Source: Clostridiales bacterium
Lineage (GTDB): Bacteria; Bacillota; Clostridia; Christensenellales; CAG-138
DNA length: 64,000 nt
Direction of reading: 5' to 3'
Assembly (NCBI GenBank): GCA_004558825.1
Contig: SFDB01000003.1
Span: forward strand, 1 to 64,000
Part shown: in pieces, positions 50,886 through 59,236 of the stretch
Numbering within the stretch: position 1 is the stretch's first letter
How the letters are laid out: every line of letters starts with the position of its first letter
Translations under genes and position numbers: made by a program
The notes under the pieces: generated by a model
What the model was told of the DNA's origin: nothing
The model's database searches: none
What the model saw: only the letters and a program-made list of their open reading frames with translations

Positions 50886-52324
50886 CGGGCGCCGTTTATA
50901 ATGGTTTTCCATGTATAGCGATTGCCGGTTGCATTTCTTGTCGCCGAAAGCGTTACGAAGTATATGGGAATTAGCTGCTTTTTTGCAGCGATACGAGTAT
51001 ATGAAAGCGCAACATCGCTAATTACCATATTAGAATACCCGCTAAGCCTGTAGCCAAACCGTTTCGCTCGTTCAACGGCAGCAGTCGGCGGCATTATTTC
51101 AATCATGCGGGAAGCTTCATAACGAAGCACATCGAAGTTCATATATGATATAACGCAATCACTCGCAAGTATTACGGTCGCATTTCCGTCCGTTTGCTTT
51201 TGAGGCCATGTACTTAAATTGGACGGTTCTTTTTCAATAGTAAGAACGATGCGCTTGCACGCCAACGCAGTATCGTGAGATGCATTTCCGTATATATCAC
51301 AAATCTCCGTTTTAACATTGCTTATTATTTCGTCCGATTCAAGAAAGTGCTCTACTATACGCTTGGCTGCTTTGATACACTCTTCATCTGAAATAAGCGA
51401 TTCTCCCATCGGCGCGGCGCCGAAAAAAGAATATGTCCAACGACCGTCGTCAAAAACAGATAAGCGTTTCCCGCATAGTTCACCCTCAAGCATACCGTCT
51501 GCACTTTTGCGTAAATCAAATCTTTCGCCCGTCAAGCGTTCCGCAGCCTCCGCGAAAACCGCGCTTATATCGATTTCCGACAGCGAATAGAGCATTGCGC
51601 TTTGTGCAAAATCATAATCGTTCATGAGCACTTGCGCATCGTGCGGCATCATCATGCTTGCGGCTATTCCGACTCTGTCAGTGCCGTAATACGCTTTGTC
51701 AGCAGCGAACGGCGCAATTAAAATAAATGCGGCTACTAACGCAAACGCGGTGCAAGCACAGGGGGGATAGGGCATAATTCCGCGTACGCTCCTGTAAAGG
51801 CGCAGCTTTTTTAGCAATGCGTCAACGATAGCAAATATACAAAATCCAACGATTCCGCCCAGTGTATTTGCTATAACGTCATCGATGTCGGCAACACGGC
51901 CGATAATGTACTGTATAAACTCGATTGCAAGCGTTATTCCAAGGCACGAAAACAGTGTTGCAATAAATCCGAATGATTTTTTGTCTATGACTAGCGGCAG
52001 CAAAAATCCGAGCGGCACGAACATAAATATATTGAGCATAAACTGTGAATTTACAAGCTTTTCTCCATATGCATAGGTGTAGAAAAGAGTCTCTTTCAAA
52101 GGTGATATGTTCAACGCACGCCCGTATGCGGCCGTTCTTCCGCCCGAAAACACTATCAGGAACAACACGATCATATAGCATATAGAACAAATATTAAATG
52201 CGTGCCGCAACGGATTACATGGTATGCGCTTTTTACGGAGGACAAAAAATATCGGCAGATAAACAACCATGCTGATTAGCAGAGCAAGCGGTAGTAAATA
52301 TATCGCTGTCATAATATGGCTCAT
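50882..52324 (-). CDS. VanZ-like membrane protein with large C-terminal extracytoplasmic domain
   Basis: 480 residues. N-terminal VanZ-like module: several helices with LNIFMFVPLGFLLPLV and IEFIQYIIGRVADIDDVIANTLGGIVGF, the conserved FxPxG and R-x-x-DxDDxxxNxxG motifs. After a further helix at about residue 200 the remaining 280 residues are soluble, with no family I recognise (repeated signs of a beta-rich fold and late YRLSGYSNMVISDVALSYTR). VanZ itself is only about 160 residues. GAGGAGG six bases before ATG 52324 sets the start. The function is unknown; cell-envelope work is a guess. Confidence 0.72.
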   Translation of the reverse strand: MSHIMTAIYLLPLALLISMVVYLPIFFVLRKKRIPCNPLRHAFNICSICYMIVLFLIVFSGGRTAAYGRALNISPLKETLFYTYAYGEKLVNSQFMLNIFMFVPLGFLLPLVIDKKSFGFIATLFSCLGITLAIEFIQYIIGRVADIDDVIANTLGGIVGFCIFAIVDALLKKLRLYRSVRGIMPYPPCACTAFALVAAFILIAPFAADKAYYGTDRVGIAASMMMPHDAQVLMNDYDFAQSAMLYSLSEIDISAVFAEAAERLTGERFDLRKSADGMLEGELCGKRLSVFDDGRWTYSFFGAAPMGESLISDEECIKAAKRIVEHFLESDEIISNVKTEICDIYGNASHDTALACKRIVLTIEKEPSNLSTWPQKQTDGNATVILASDCVISYMNFDVLRYEASRMIEIMPPTAAVERAKRFGYRLSGYSNMVISDVALSYTRIAAKKQLIPIYFVTLSATRNATGNRYTWKTIINGAR

Positions 52325-52400
52325 GCCGAACCTCCTCATTTGTATTATATCATATGCGCTCAGCTCAAGTATAGGCTGCTGTGTCGCTTTGCCGACTATC

Positions 52401-52431
52401 AAAAATCCACCTTGCGAATATCGCAAGGTGG
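52401..52431 (-). terminator. Terminator of arcA
   Basis: CCACCTTGCG (52407-52416) and CGCAAGGTGG (52422-52431) form a 10-bp stem. On the minus strand it is followed by ATTTTTG. It lies just past the arcA stop and just upstream of the VanZ-like gene start region. Confidence 0.88.
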
Positions 52432-52463
52432 GGAAGAGTAAACTTTATTCGTCTCTATACGAA

Positions 52464-53681
52464 TTAATTGAGCGGCTGTCTGTTTATAGGCATGCTCATG
52501 CAGCGCGGGCCGCCGCGACCTTTTGATAGCTCGCTGCCCGGGATGGTGTTGACCTTTACGCCATTCTTTTCGAGCAACGCGTTTGTGACTTCGTTGCGCT
52601 CATATGTAATAACTTCGCCCGGAGCTATAGTAAGCGAGTTTGAGCCCATGTTCCAGTGTTCACGCGCAGCGATCATTGGGTCGCCGCCGCCAACCTGAAT
52701 GAAGTTGACCGCAGGCACCTTCAGCGCACGCTTCATTATGCTCTCAAGCGATTCGCTGGAACATGACGCGCCGAGAGAACCGTCTTTATTGAGCGTGAGC
52801 TCATAAATGTCAAATTCGCCGGCGTAGACCTGAGGATTGACGATGAATTTATCGTAGTCAACCATTGTGCAAAGTACGTCGAGATGCATGTATTTACGCG
52901 ACTTCGGAAGGTTAAATACGATTATTCGCTCGTAGCCGTTTGTTAAAAGCTTCTTTGCAACGTATTCAATCGCTCCGAGGCTTGTACGCTGTCCGTAGCC
53001 TATTGCCATAACTTTATCGGATAAAACAAGCAGGTCGCCGCCCTCGATGCCGTAGCCGAGCTTATAGTCGTACCACAACGGCGTATCATTAAACGACGGA
53101 TGGTATTTATGTATATAGCGCATAAGCAGCGCCTCGCGTCTTCTGAACGGCATGCTCATGGAGCTTACTATCATTCCGTTGCCAATGCAGATACTTATAT
53201 CCCTTGTGAAATACATAGATGATACCGGATCCGTGAAGAAGGGGTAATCATCTTTTACGAGCAGAGGAAGCGGCTTTGTGGGATAATCGGCAAGATCCTT
53301 ACGCATTACGCCTTTGCACACCTCATAGAAAAGCTCTTTGGGCGTCTTGCCGCTGAGATACTCGCGGATAACGTCCTTTAGGGTTTCTGCCTGAACTTCA
53401 GCAACCAAGAGATAATCCTCAATAAACTCCTTTTTGTGAAGTTCATCTTTCACGGCTTCCTCAAAAAGATCCTCAAGATACAGCACGTTAACATTATGCT
53501 CGCGCAGCACCTGTGCAAAGCGATCATGCTCGGCTTGCGCGGCCGGAAGGTATGGGATGTCCTCTGAAAGCATACGCTCCAGATAATCGGGGATAAGCTG
53601 GTTCACCTCGATGCCGGGGCGATGTAGCATAACGGTGTTAAGCTTCCCGATTTCGGAACGCAGATTTACAAAATTATTCAT
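52464..53681 (-). CDS. arcA: Arginine deiminase
   Basis: 405 residues. Hydrolyses arginine to citrulline and ammonia, first step of fermentative arginine use and acid defence. Visible: SEIGKLNTVMLHRPG, MYFTRDISICIGNGM, HPSFNDTPLWYD, YGIEGGDLLVLS, LDVLCTMVDYDKF with active-site His region, and the catalytic cysteine in GGPRCMSMP near the C-terminus. GAGG lies eight bases before ATG 53681; TATAAT (53723-53728, minus) is a likely -10. The rest of the pathway (arcB, arcC, antiporter) is not in this window. Confidence 0.96.
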   Translation of the reverse strand: MNNFVNLRSEIGKLNTVMLHRPGIEVNQLIPDYLERMLSEDIPYLPAAQAEHDRFAQVLREHNVNVLYLEDLFEEAVKDELHKKEFIEDYLLVAEVQAETLKDVIREYLSGKTPKELFYEVCKGVMRKDLADYPTKPLPLLVKDDYPFFTDPVSSMYFTRDISICIGNGMIVSSMSMPFRRREALLMRYIHKYHPSFNDTPLWYDYKLGYGIEGGDLLVLSDKVMAIGYGQRTSLGAIEYVAKKLLTNGYERIIVFNLPKSRKYMHLDVLCTMVDYDKFIVNPQVYAGEFDIYELTLNKDGSLGASCSSESLESIMKRALKVPAVNFIQVGGGDPMIAAREHWNMGSNSLTIAPGEVITYERNEVTNALLEKNGVKVNTIPGSELSKGRGGPRCMSMPINRQPLN

Positions 53682-53958
53682 TATTGCACCTCTGTTAATG
53701 TATGTTGTTATTAACATGAGTATTATAATAGATTATCGAAAAAAAAGCCATACGGCATTTTCAAACGTTCTGCTCCAATTATAGAGGCAAAGTGATATAG
53801 TCGCTATGCCGTCAAAATTTCCGTACATTATAATTAAAAAATGTGGTATCATGTTCAATATGCAAAGAAGCGATGTGCTCTATAACGTATTTGCGCGATG
53901 AGCATATCTATATTATGAGAGGAAAACCTCTCGACAATAAAATCAACGGAGTGATTCG

Positions 53959-55101
53959 ATGATCTATCTTGATAACAGCGCAACAACGCGCACCTTCGGC
54001 AGTGCCGCAGAAGTTGCGAAAAAATATATGACCGAAACGTATTTCAATCCTTCGAGCGCATACGGGCCTGCCGTCACGGTTGAAAAGGCAGTCAACGGTG
54101 CGCGCAGACGTATTGCCGACACTATAAACGTTACTCCGAACGAAATCATATTTACATCCGGAGCAACGGAAAGCAACAATATGGCTTTTTCCGGAGCGCT
54201 GCGGGCTATGCGCGGCAATGGCAGGATAATTGTCAGCGCTGTCGAGCATCCCTCTGTATTTGAAACGGCACGCAGATATGCCGACGTAGGGTACGAGGTT
54301 GAATTCGTTGGAGTCGATGCGACAGGACGCGTAAACGTAGACATGCTTAAATCAATGCTCGGCGACGATGTACGCTTTGTCAGCATAATGCAGGTCAACA
54401 ACGAAACAGGAGCCGTGAACGACATACCTGCTGTGTATAACGCAATAATATCGCAGGCTCCCGGCGCGCTTCTTCATGTTGATGGAGTCCAGGGTTTTTT
54501 GAGGGTGCCGTTTAACGCGCGTTTCTGCGATATGTATTCATTGAGCGGGCATAAGTTCCATGCACCTAAGGGCGTCGGAGCTTTGTACGTCCGAAACAGG
54601 ACAAAATTTCTCGGAGGACAAACGGGCGGCGGGCAGGAAAACGGGCTTCGTTCGGGTACGAGCTGTACATCAGGCATAATGGCGATGGATGCAGCAATAG
54701 CACAGTATACGGAACATTCACGCGAATATATAGACGGGATGTATGCGTGCAAAAAACGCCTTGCCGACAACATCAAACGAATAAACGATACGTTTATAAA
54801 CGGACCTGCAATAGCGGACGGAGCACCGCACATACTAAATGCATCTTTCATGGGGGTCAGAGGAGAAGTGCTTCTTCACGCGCTTGAAGAGAAGCAGATA
54901 TACGTCGCTACGGGCTCCGCGTGTTCTTCCAAAAAGAAGGGCAAGAACAGAATACTCGACGCAATGGGCTTAAAGCCCGAAAGGCAGGAAAGCGCAATAA
55001 GATTCAGCCTCAGTCCGTTTAACACGGTCAACGAGATGGACGAGGCCGCTGCGGCGATAGAAAGCATAATTGCCGTTTTGCGCAGATATAAAAGAAGATA
55101 A
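53959..55101 (+). CDS. Cysteine desulfurase (IscS/NifS family)
   Basis: 380 residues. PLP enzyme releasing sulfur from cysteine as a persulfide. Visible: IYLDNSATTRTF, FTSGATESNNMAF, AVEHPSVFETARR, HVDGVQGFLRVP, PLP lysine in SLSGHKFHAPKG, and the persulfide-forming loop ATGSACSSKKKGKNR. It is placed 12 bases before thiI, so its sulfur is most likely for tRNA 4-thiouridine (NifZ-ThiI type pair). A short hairpin GAGAGG-AAAA-CCTCTC lies at 53917-53932 upstream. Confidence 0.93.
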   Translation: MIYLDNSATTRTFGSAAEVAKKYMTETYFNPSSAYGPAVTVEKAVNGARRRIADTINVTPNEIIFTSGATESNNMAFSGALRAMRGNGRIIVSAVEHPSVFETARRYADVGYEVEFVGVDATGRVNVDMLKSMLGDDVRFVSIMQVNNETGAVNDIPAVYNAIISQAPGALLHVDGVQGFLRVPFNARFCDMYSLSGHKFHAPKGVGALYVRNRTKFLGGQTGGGQENGLRSGTSCTSGIMAMDAAIAQYTEHSREYIDGMYACKKRLADNIKRINDTFINGPAIADGAPHILNASFMGVRGEVLLHALEEKQIYVATGSACSSKKKGKNRILDAMGLKPERQESAIRFSLSPFNTVNEMDEAAAAIESIIAVLRRYKRR

Positions 55102-55113
55102 ACGGAGGAAGAA

Positions 55114-56277
55114 ATGGAAAACGTACTGCTTATCCGATACGGAGAGGTGCATTTAAAAGGGCTTAACAGGCCATATTTTGAGCGAAAACTCATAGAACGC
55201 ATAAAGCTCGCGCTTTCCGGACTGAACGCTACGGTAAAGCGCGAGCAGGGCCGAATTTACGCCTTTGGTATTGGTGAAAACGACAATGAAAAAGCGATAG
55301 ACATGCTTACCCGCGTGTTTGGCATACATTCACTCAGCCCGTCATACGGCGTAGAGAAAGGTTGGGATACCATATGCCGCACGGCTCTCGAGGTCGTGAA
55401 ACAGGAAGCTGCCGGTGGTAAAAGAACCTTCAAGGTATTTGCAAGGCGTTCGGACAAGCAGTTTTTCATGAACTCACAATCGATATGCCGCGAGCTTGGC
55501 GGATATATACTTGATAACATGCCTGAGCTTTCGGTTGATATTCATAACCCGGAAATATGCTTATCCGTCGAAATACGAGATATGGCGTACATCTACACAA
55601 AAGAAATACCGTGCGCGGGTGGAATGCCTACCGGAACTGCGGGCAGGGGGGCATTGCTGCTTTCAGGCGGAATAGATAGTCCGGTTGCAGGCTACATGCT
55701 TGCAAAGCGCGGGCTTGAATTAAGCGCTGTGCATTTTTACAGCTATCCTTACACAAGCGAACGCGCCCGCGACAAGGTTGTCGAGCTTGCAAGGATACTT
55801 GCAACACACACAGGCACAATAAAGCTGCACCTCGTACCTTTTACCGAGATACAGCTTGCAATATACGACAACTGTCCTCCTAAGGAGACAACGGTGCTCA
55901 TGCGCCGTCTCATGATGCGCATTGCCGAAATAATTGCGCGACAGGATGGCGCACTTGCGTTAATAACGGGCGAATCGCTCGGGCAGGTTGCAAGTCAAAC
56001 TCTCGAGAGCCTCTGCGCAACGAACGACGCTGTGTCATTGCCCGTATTCAGGCCGCTTATCGGCTTTGATAAAGAGGATATAACGAACGTTGCCCGCAAA
56101 ATAGGCACGTTTGAAACTTCAATACAGCCGTATGAGGATTGCTGTACGGTATTTGTGCCGCAGCACCCTGTGACGAAGCCGAGATTAGCGGATATAAGAA
56201 AGAGTGAAGCGCTTGTCGATTTTTCCGAAATGATCGAAAGGGCGCTCAAGGACACGGAAGTCGCCGAGATAGGGTAA
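55114..56277 (+). CDS. thiI: tRNA 4-thiouridine synthetase ThiI
   Basis: 387 residues. Makes s4U8 in tRNA, with sulfur from the desulfurase encoded just upstream. N-terminal ferredoxin-like and THUMP domains (LLIRYGEVHLKGLNRPYFE, residues 1-165), then the adenylating domain with PP-loop LLLSGGIDSPVAGYMLAKRG and VHFYSYPYTSERARDKV. The C-terminal rhodanese domain of the enterobacterial enzyme is absent, which is normal for Firmicutes. GGAGG lies six bases before the ATG. Confidence 0.95.
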   Translation: MENVLLIRYGEVHLKGLNRPYFERKLIERIKLALSGLNATVKREQGRIYAFGIGENDNEKAIDMLTRVFGIHSLSPSYGVEKGWDTICRTALEVVKQEAAGGKRTFKVFARRSDKQFFMNSQSICRELGGYILDNMPELSVDIHNPEICLSVEIRDMAYIYTKEIPCAGGMPTGTAGRGALLLSGGIDSPVAGYMLAKRGLELSAVHFYSYPYTSERARDKVVELARILATHTGTIKLHLVPFTEIQLAIYDNCPPKETTVLMRRLMMRIAEIIARQDGALALITGESLGQVASQTLESLCATNDAVSLPVFRPLIGFDKEDITNVARKIGTFETSIQPYEDCCTVFVPQHPVTKPRLADIRKSEALVDFSEMIERALKDTEVAEIG

Positions 56278-56300
56278 TCCCATAGAGCGGATTTCGGAAA

Positions 56301-57011
56301 TCAATCATCAGCGGAGGGTACGAGGTTCAGCATATCCTCCTCATTATTTACATCGGTATAAGCATCGGGCACATCGCCGATTATAACGCTTTGCGCGATA
56401 GGCACATCTATTTCGGCGCAAACACTGTTAAGTGCGCCCGGAAATATTATATTGCTGTCAGCCGTGACTCGTAAATTTACACAGTAAAGCGTCTGATTTA
56501 TACCCGATGATTTGATCGATGAAACATATTGATACCGTACAGCAGAGCACGGCTGAAGCCGCACGGTGACATTTGGCCCAAGATTGCTCAGAAAAGGTAT
56601 TCCGCTTAGTGTTCCCAACGGAATAGATATGCCTTGCTCGCACAATGCGTTGAGTTTGTTTTGGATGTTTGCAACACAATTTGACGCCGCAAGGTTTACA
56701 AGCGGTGTGTTTGTTTGCAGCAAAGCCGAATTTTCCGTAGCGTTTGAAATAGAAACCATGCTTTGATACATCTCTGAGGTTGACATGGTTTCGCGCACTG
56801 ATTCGCTTATAGCTTCGCTCATAAGCTCGCTCATACGCGTTTGCGCGATCACGGAGGCGACGCTGCACACTCTTCTGCCGAAAGAAAAAAATGCGACTAT
56901 AGCCACTGTTGTCAGCGTCAACACTGACATAAGCAGCTTTAGCTTAGAAAGGCTGTGCGTTCTCCTAATCGAAATCATTTTCTTCCGTCGGCGAATCACA
57001 GCCTTTTCCAT
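56301..57011 (-). CDS. yunB: Sporulation protein YunB
   Basis: 236 residues. N-terminal membrane anchor (LMSVLTLTTVAIVAFFSF) then the YunB domain: AISESVRETM, GIPFLSNLGPNVTVRLQPCSAVRY (in parts), SSIKSSGINQTLYCVNLRV and DVPIAQSVIIGDVPDAY, which are the conserved marks of the family. Required for efficient sporulation in Bacillus under mother-cell control; the molecular role is unknown. GGAGG lies six bases upstream of the ATG. It is convergent with thiI. Confidence 0.92.
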   Translation of the reverse strand: MEKAVIRRRKKMISIRRTHSLSKLKLLMSVLTLTTVAIVAFFSFGRRVCSVASVIAQTRMSELMSEAISESVRETMSTSEMYQSMVSISNATENSALLQTNTPLVNLAASNCVANIQNKLNALCEQGISIPLGTLSGIPFLSNLGPNVTVRLQPCSAVRYQYVSSIKSSGINQTLYCVNLRVTADSNIIFPGALNSVCAEIDVPIAQSVIIGDVPDAYTDVNNEEDMLNLVPSADD

Positions 57012-57053
57012 ACAAACCTCCGTGCTTTGCTTTTATTCCATGGTATGAGCAAA

Positions 57054-57098
57054 AGTCCGCCAATGTGAACAATGGCGGCGCAGATATATCCGCGCCGC
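57054..57098 (-). terminator. Hairpin cluster ending the pepT transcript
   Basis: Minus strand: a stem GGCGGCGC/GCGCCGCC (57073-57098) and an overlapping one CCGCCA/TGGCGG (57060-57077) followed by ACTTTTGC. The two cannot form fully together. The second looks like the terminator. Confidence 0.6.
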
Positions 57099-57114
57099 CT
57101 AATACACATCTAAG

Positions 57115-58329
57115 TTATTGTTCTGCGACAAGCTTTACTATTGAAAGCAGTATGTCACATACCTTTTCCATCGATTGCACCGGTATATACTCATACCTGC
57201 CATGGAAGTTATGGCCTCCGGTACATATGTTCGGGCACGGAAGCCCCATATAGCTGAGGCGTGCGCCGTCCGTACCTCCGCGCACGGGGTTAATTATGGG
57301 CTCAACGCCTAGTTCGCGCATCACACGGCATACGTTGTCGATAAGGTGCATATGCGGTGTGATTTTTTCCTTCATATTATAGTATGAATCGGTTATCGCT
57401 AGCTCGAGCGTGCCGCTTCCATAGCGAAGGTTTATATAGTCGGCCGCAGCCTGCATTACGCGCTTTTTTTCCGTGAACTTCGTAAAGTCATGGTCGCGGA
57501 TTATGTAGTGCATATGTGTTGACTCAATATCGCCGTTTATATCGGTCAAGTGTATAAAGCCCTCATAGTTTTCGGTATATTCCGGCCTTTGAGCGCTGGG
57601 CAGCATGGCGTCAAACTCATTCGCAACATGAATTGAATTTATCATTTTATCCTTTGCGCTTCCCGGATGTATACCTCGGCCGTGAACGACTATATTGGCA
57701 GAAGCGGCGTTAAAGTTTTCATACTCGATTTCGCCGAGCTCGCCGCCGTCGACTGTGTAGGCATAGTCCGCGCCGAACCCCTTTACATCGAACATGTCCG
57801 AACCGCGTCCAACCTCTTCATCAGGTGTAAAAGCAATACATATTTTACCGTGCTTTATTGTTGGATCGTTCATGAGCGTTTGAACAAGCGTCATTATTTC
57901 CGCGACGCCGGCTTTGTCGTCGGCGCCGAGAAGCGTCGTCCCGTTTGCAACGACTATGTCTTGACCGATGTAGCGCTCGATTGACGGAAACTCTGCCGGT
58001 GAAATCGTAGTGGAGTCGTTAAGCTTTATGTCGCCTCCGTCATAGCATTTGACTATGCGCGGCTCCACGTTCTTGCCCGAAGCATCGGGCGACGTATCCA
58101 TATGTGCAATGAATCCGTAAGCGGGTACACCCTCTTTGTTTGCGTCGATATGCGCGTAAACATAGCCATGTTCATCGATTCGAGCGTTAGGAACGCCGAG
58201 CGCTTGAAGCTCTTCTACAAGCAGTTTGCCGAGATTAAACTGCTTTTCGGTGCTCGGAATGCAGTCCATGTCATCTTTTGACGCCGTGTCTATTCGAGCA
58301 TAGTTTATAAATCTGCTTAATACATCCAT
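57115..58329 (-). CDS. pepT: Peptidase T (tripeptidase)
   Basis: 404 residues. Zinc aminopeptidase releasing the N-terminal residue of tripeptides in the cytoplasm. M20 family marks: FIAHMDTSPDASGKNV (first metal His and catalytic Asp), LLGADDKAGVAEIM (bridging Asp), FTPDEEVGRGSD (catalytic Glu pair), YTVDGGELGEIEYENFN, and C-terminal NPVRGGTDGARLSYMGLPCPNI with metal His in GGHNFHG (in parts). GGAGG lies eight bases before the ATG, and an extended -10 TGATATAAT is on the minus strand at 58362-58370. Confidence 0.96.
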   Translation of the reverse strand: MDVLSRFINYARIDTASKDDMDCIPSTEKQFNLGKLLVEELQALGVPNARIDEHGYVYAHIDANKEGVPAYGFIAHMDTSPDASGKNVEPRIVKCYDGGDIKLNDSTTISPAEFPSIERYIGQDIVVANGTTLLGADDKAGVAEIMTLVQTLMNDPTIKHGKICIAFTPDEEVGRGSDMFDVKGFGADYAYTVDGGELGEIEYENFNAASANIVVHGRGIHPGSAKDKMINSIHVANEFDAMLPSAQRPEYTENYEGFIHLTDINGDIESTHMHYIIRDHDFTKFTEKKRVMQAAADYINLRYGSGTLELAITDSYYNMKEKITPHMHLIDNVCRVMRELGVEPIINPVRGGTDGARLSYMGLPCPNICTGGHNFHGRYEYIPVQSMEKVCDILLSIVKLVAEQ

Positions 58330-58428
58330 TGGTAAATCCTCCGTTAAGTTTGCTTAAAACAATTATATCATACTCATGCGAAGTATGGCGCGGGCATATT
58401 CGGAAACTATTAAAAAGAGGTGATTCGG

Positions 58429-59235
58429 ATGAAAGAAAGGCTTGAAAAGCGAAGCTTCTACAAAAAACGTATGTACGGCAAACGGACAATGATTGCACGC
58501 GGCGCAGATTTTATAACTCTGCGGATAGTGATCGCTTTCGCGGCATTTTTCTGTTTTAAGACGCTTATGCCTACAGTAGCGTCAGCGGTGCTTGCAGTCG
58601 TGGCAGTATTGATGTTTTCCACTGCGTCAGAGCTTATAAAAAGCGTACGTCTTGACAGGTTTATAGCTTCGGAGCGCGACAGGATGGTACGGGAACATAT
58701 AAAGCAAATAATACTCTACCTGGACAACGACAGCTTCTGCAGGCTTGCCGGAAGGTGCGTCTATGACGATGGCTGCGTTACCGCACTTCAAAAAATATCG
58801 CCGATTACACCCGACGATGTTTTAGCAGCGTATAGGCAGGCGGCAGCTTCTTCAAAGAAAGCCGCTCATATAGTCACAATAGCGCAGATAACTCCCGAAG
58901 CGCGCGTTACCGCCCAAAGCGCGCCAAACATTAAAATACACTTTCATACATCGGATGAGCTTATCGAATTATACAACGATGAATGCATTGACGCCGATGA
59001 GCTTGAAAAAATAGCTATCATGGCGGAAAAAAATAAACGCCGTCTGCGTGGATTAAAAGGCATGAGGCCGTTTGCGCCATCAAGAGCGCGGTCGTACATA
59101 ATTGCTTCAAGTCTGCTCATGGTGCTTTCCTTCTTTGTTAAACATGCGCTTTATTTCAGAATTATGGGAATAATCTGCATGGTTTTTGGGATGCTTACCG
59201 CCTGTATCGGAGTTTATACAAAAAATTCTGCGTAA
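58429..59235 (+). CDS. Hypothetical membrane protein with cytoplasmic middle domain
   Basis: 268 residues, family not recognised. Two helices near the N-terminus (ITLRIVIAFAAFFCFKTLM and VASAVLAVVAVLMF), a soluble middle of about 130 residues starting RFIASERDRMVREHIKQIIL that ends in the basic stretch EKNKRRLRGLKGM, and two closing helices (YIIASSLLMVLSFF, FRIMGIICMVFGMLTACIGV). The middle carries two cysteines (FCRLAGRCVYDDGC region). GAGG precedes the ATG by eight bases. It is convergent with comEC, whose stop is two bases away. Confidence 0.7.
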   Translation: MKERLEKRSFYKKRMYGKRTMIARGADFITLRIVIAFAAFFCFKTLMPTVASAVLAVVAVLMFSTASELIKSVRLDRFIASERDRMVREHIKQIILYLDNDSFCRLAGRCVYDDGCVTALQKISPITPDDVLAAYRQAAASSKKAAHIVTIAQITPEARVTAQSAPNIKIHFHTSDELIELYNDECIDADELEKIAIMAEKNKRRLRGLKGMRPFAPSRARSYIIASSLLMVLSFFVKHALYFRIMGIICMVFGMLTACIGVYTKNSA

Positions 59236-59236
59236 A

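Noticed and set aside
53917..53932. GAGAGG-AAAA-CCTCTC hairpin before the cysteine desulfurase gene
   Set aside because: The stem is only six base pairs with no T-run or conserved partner; it could be chance.
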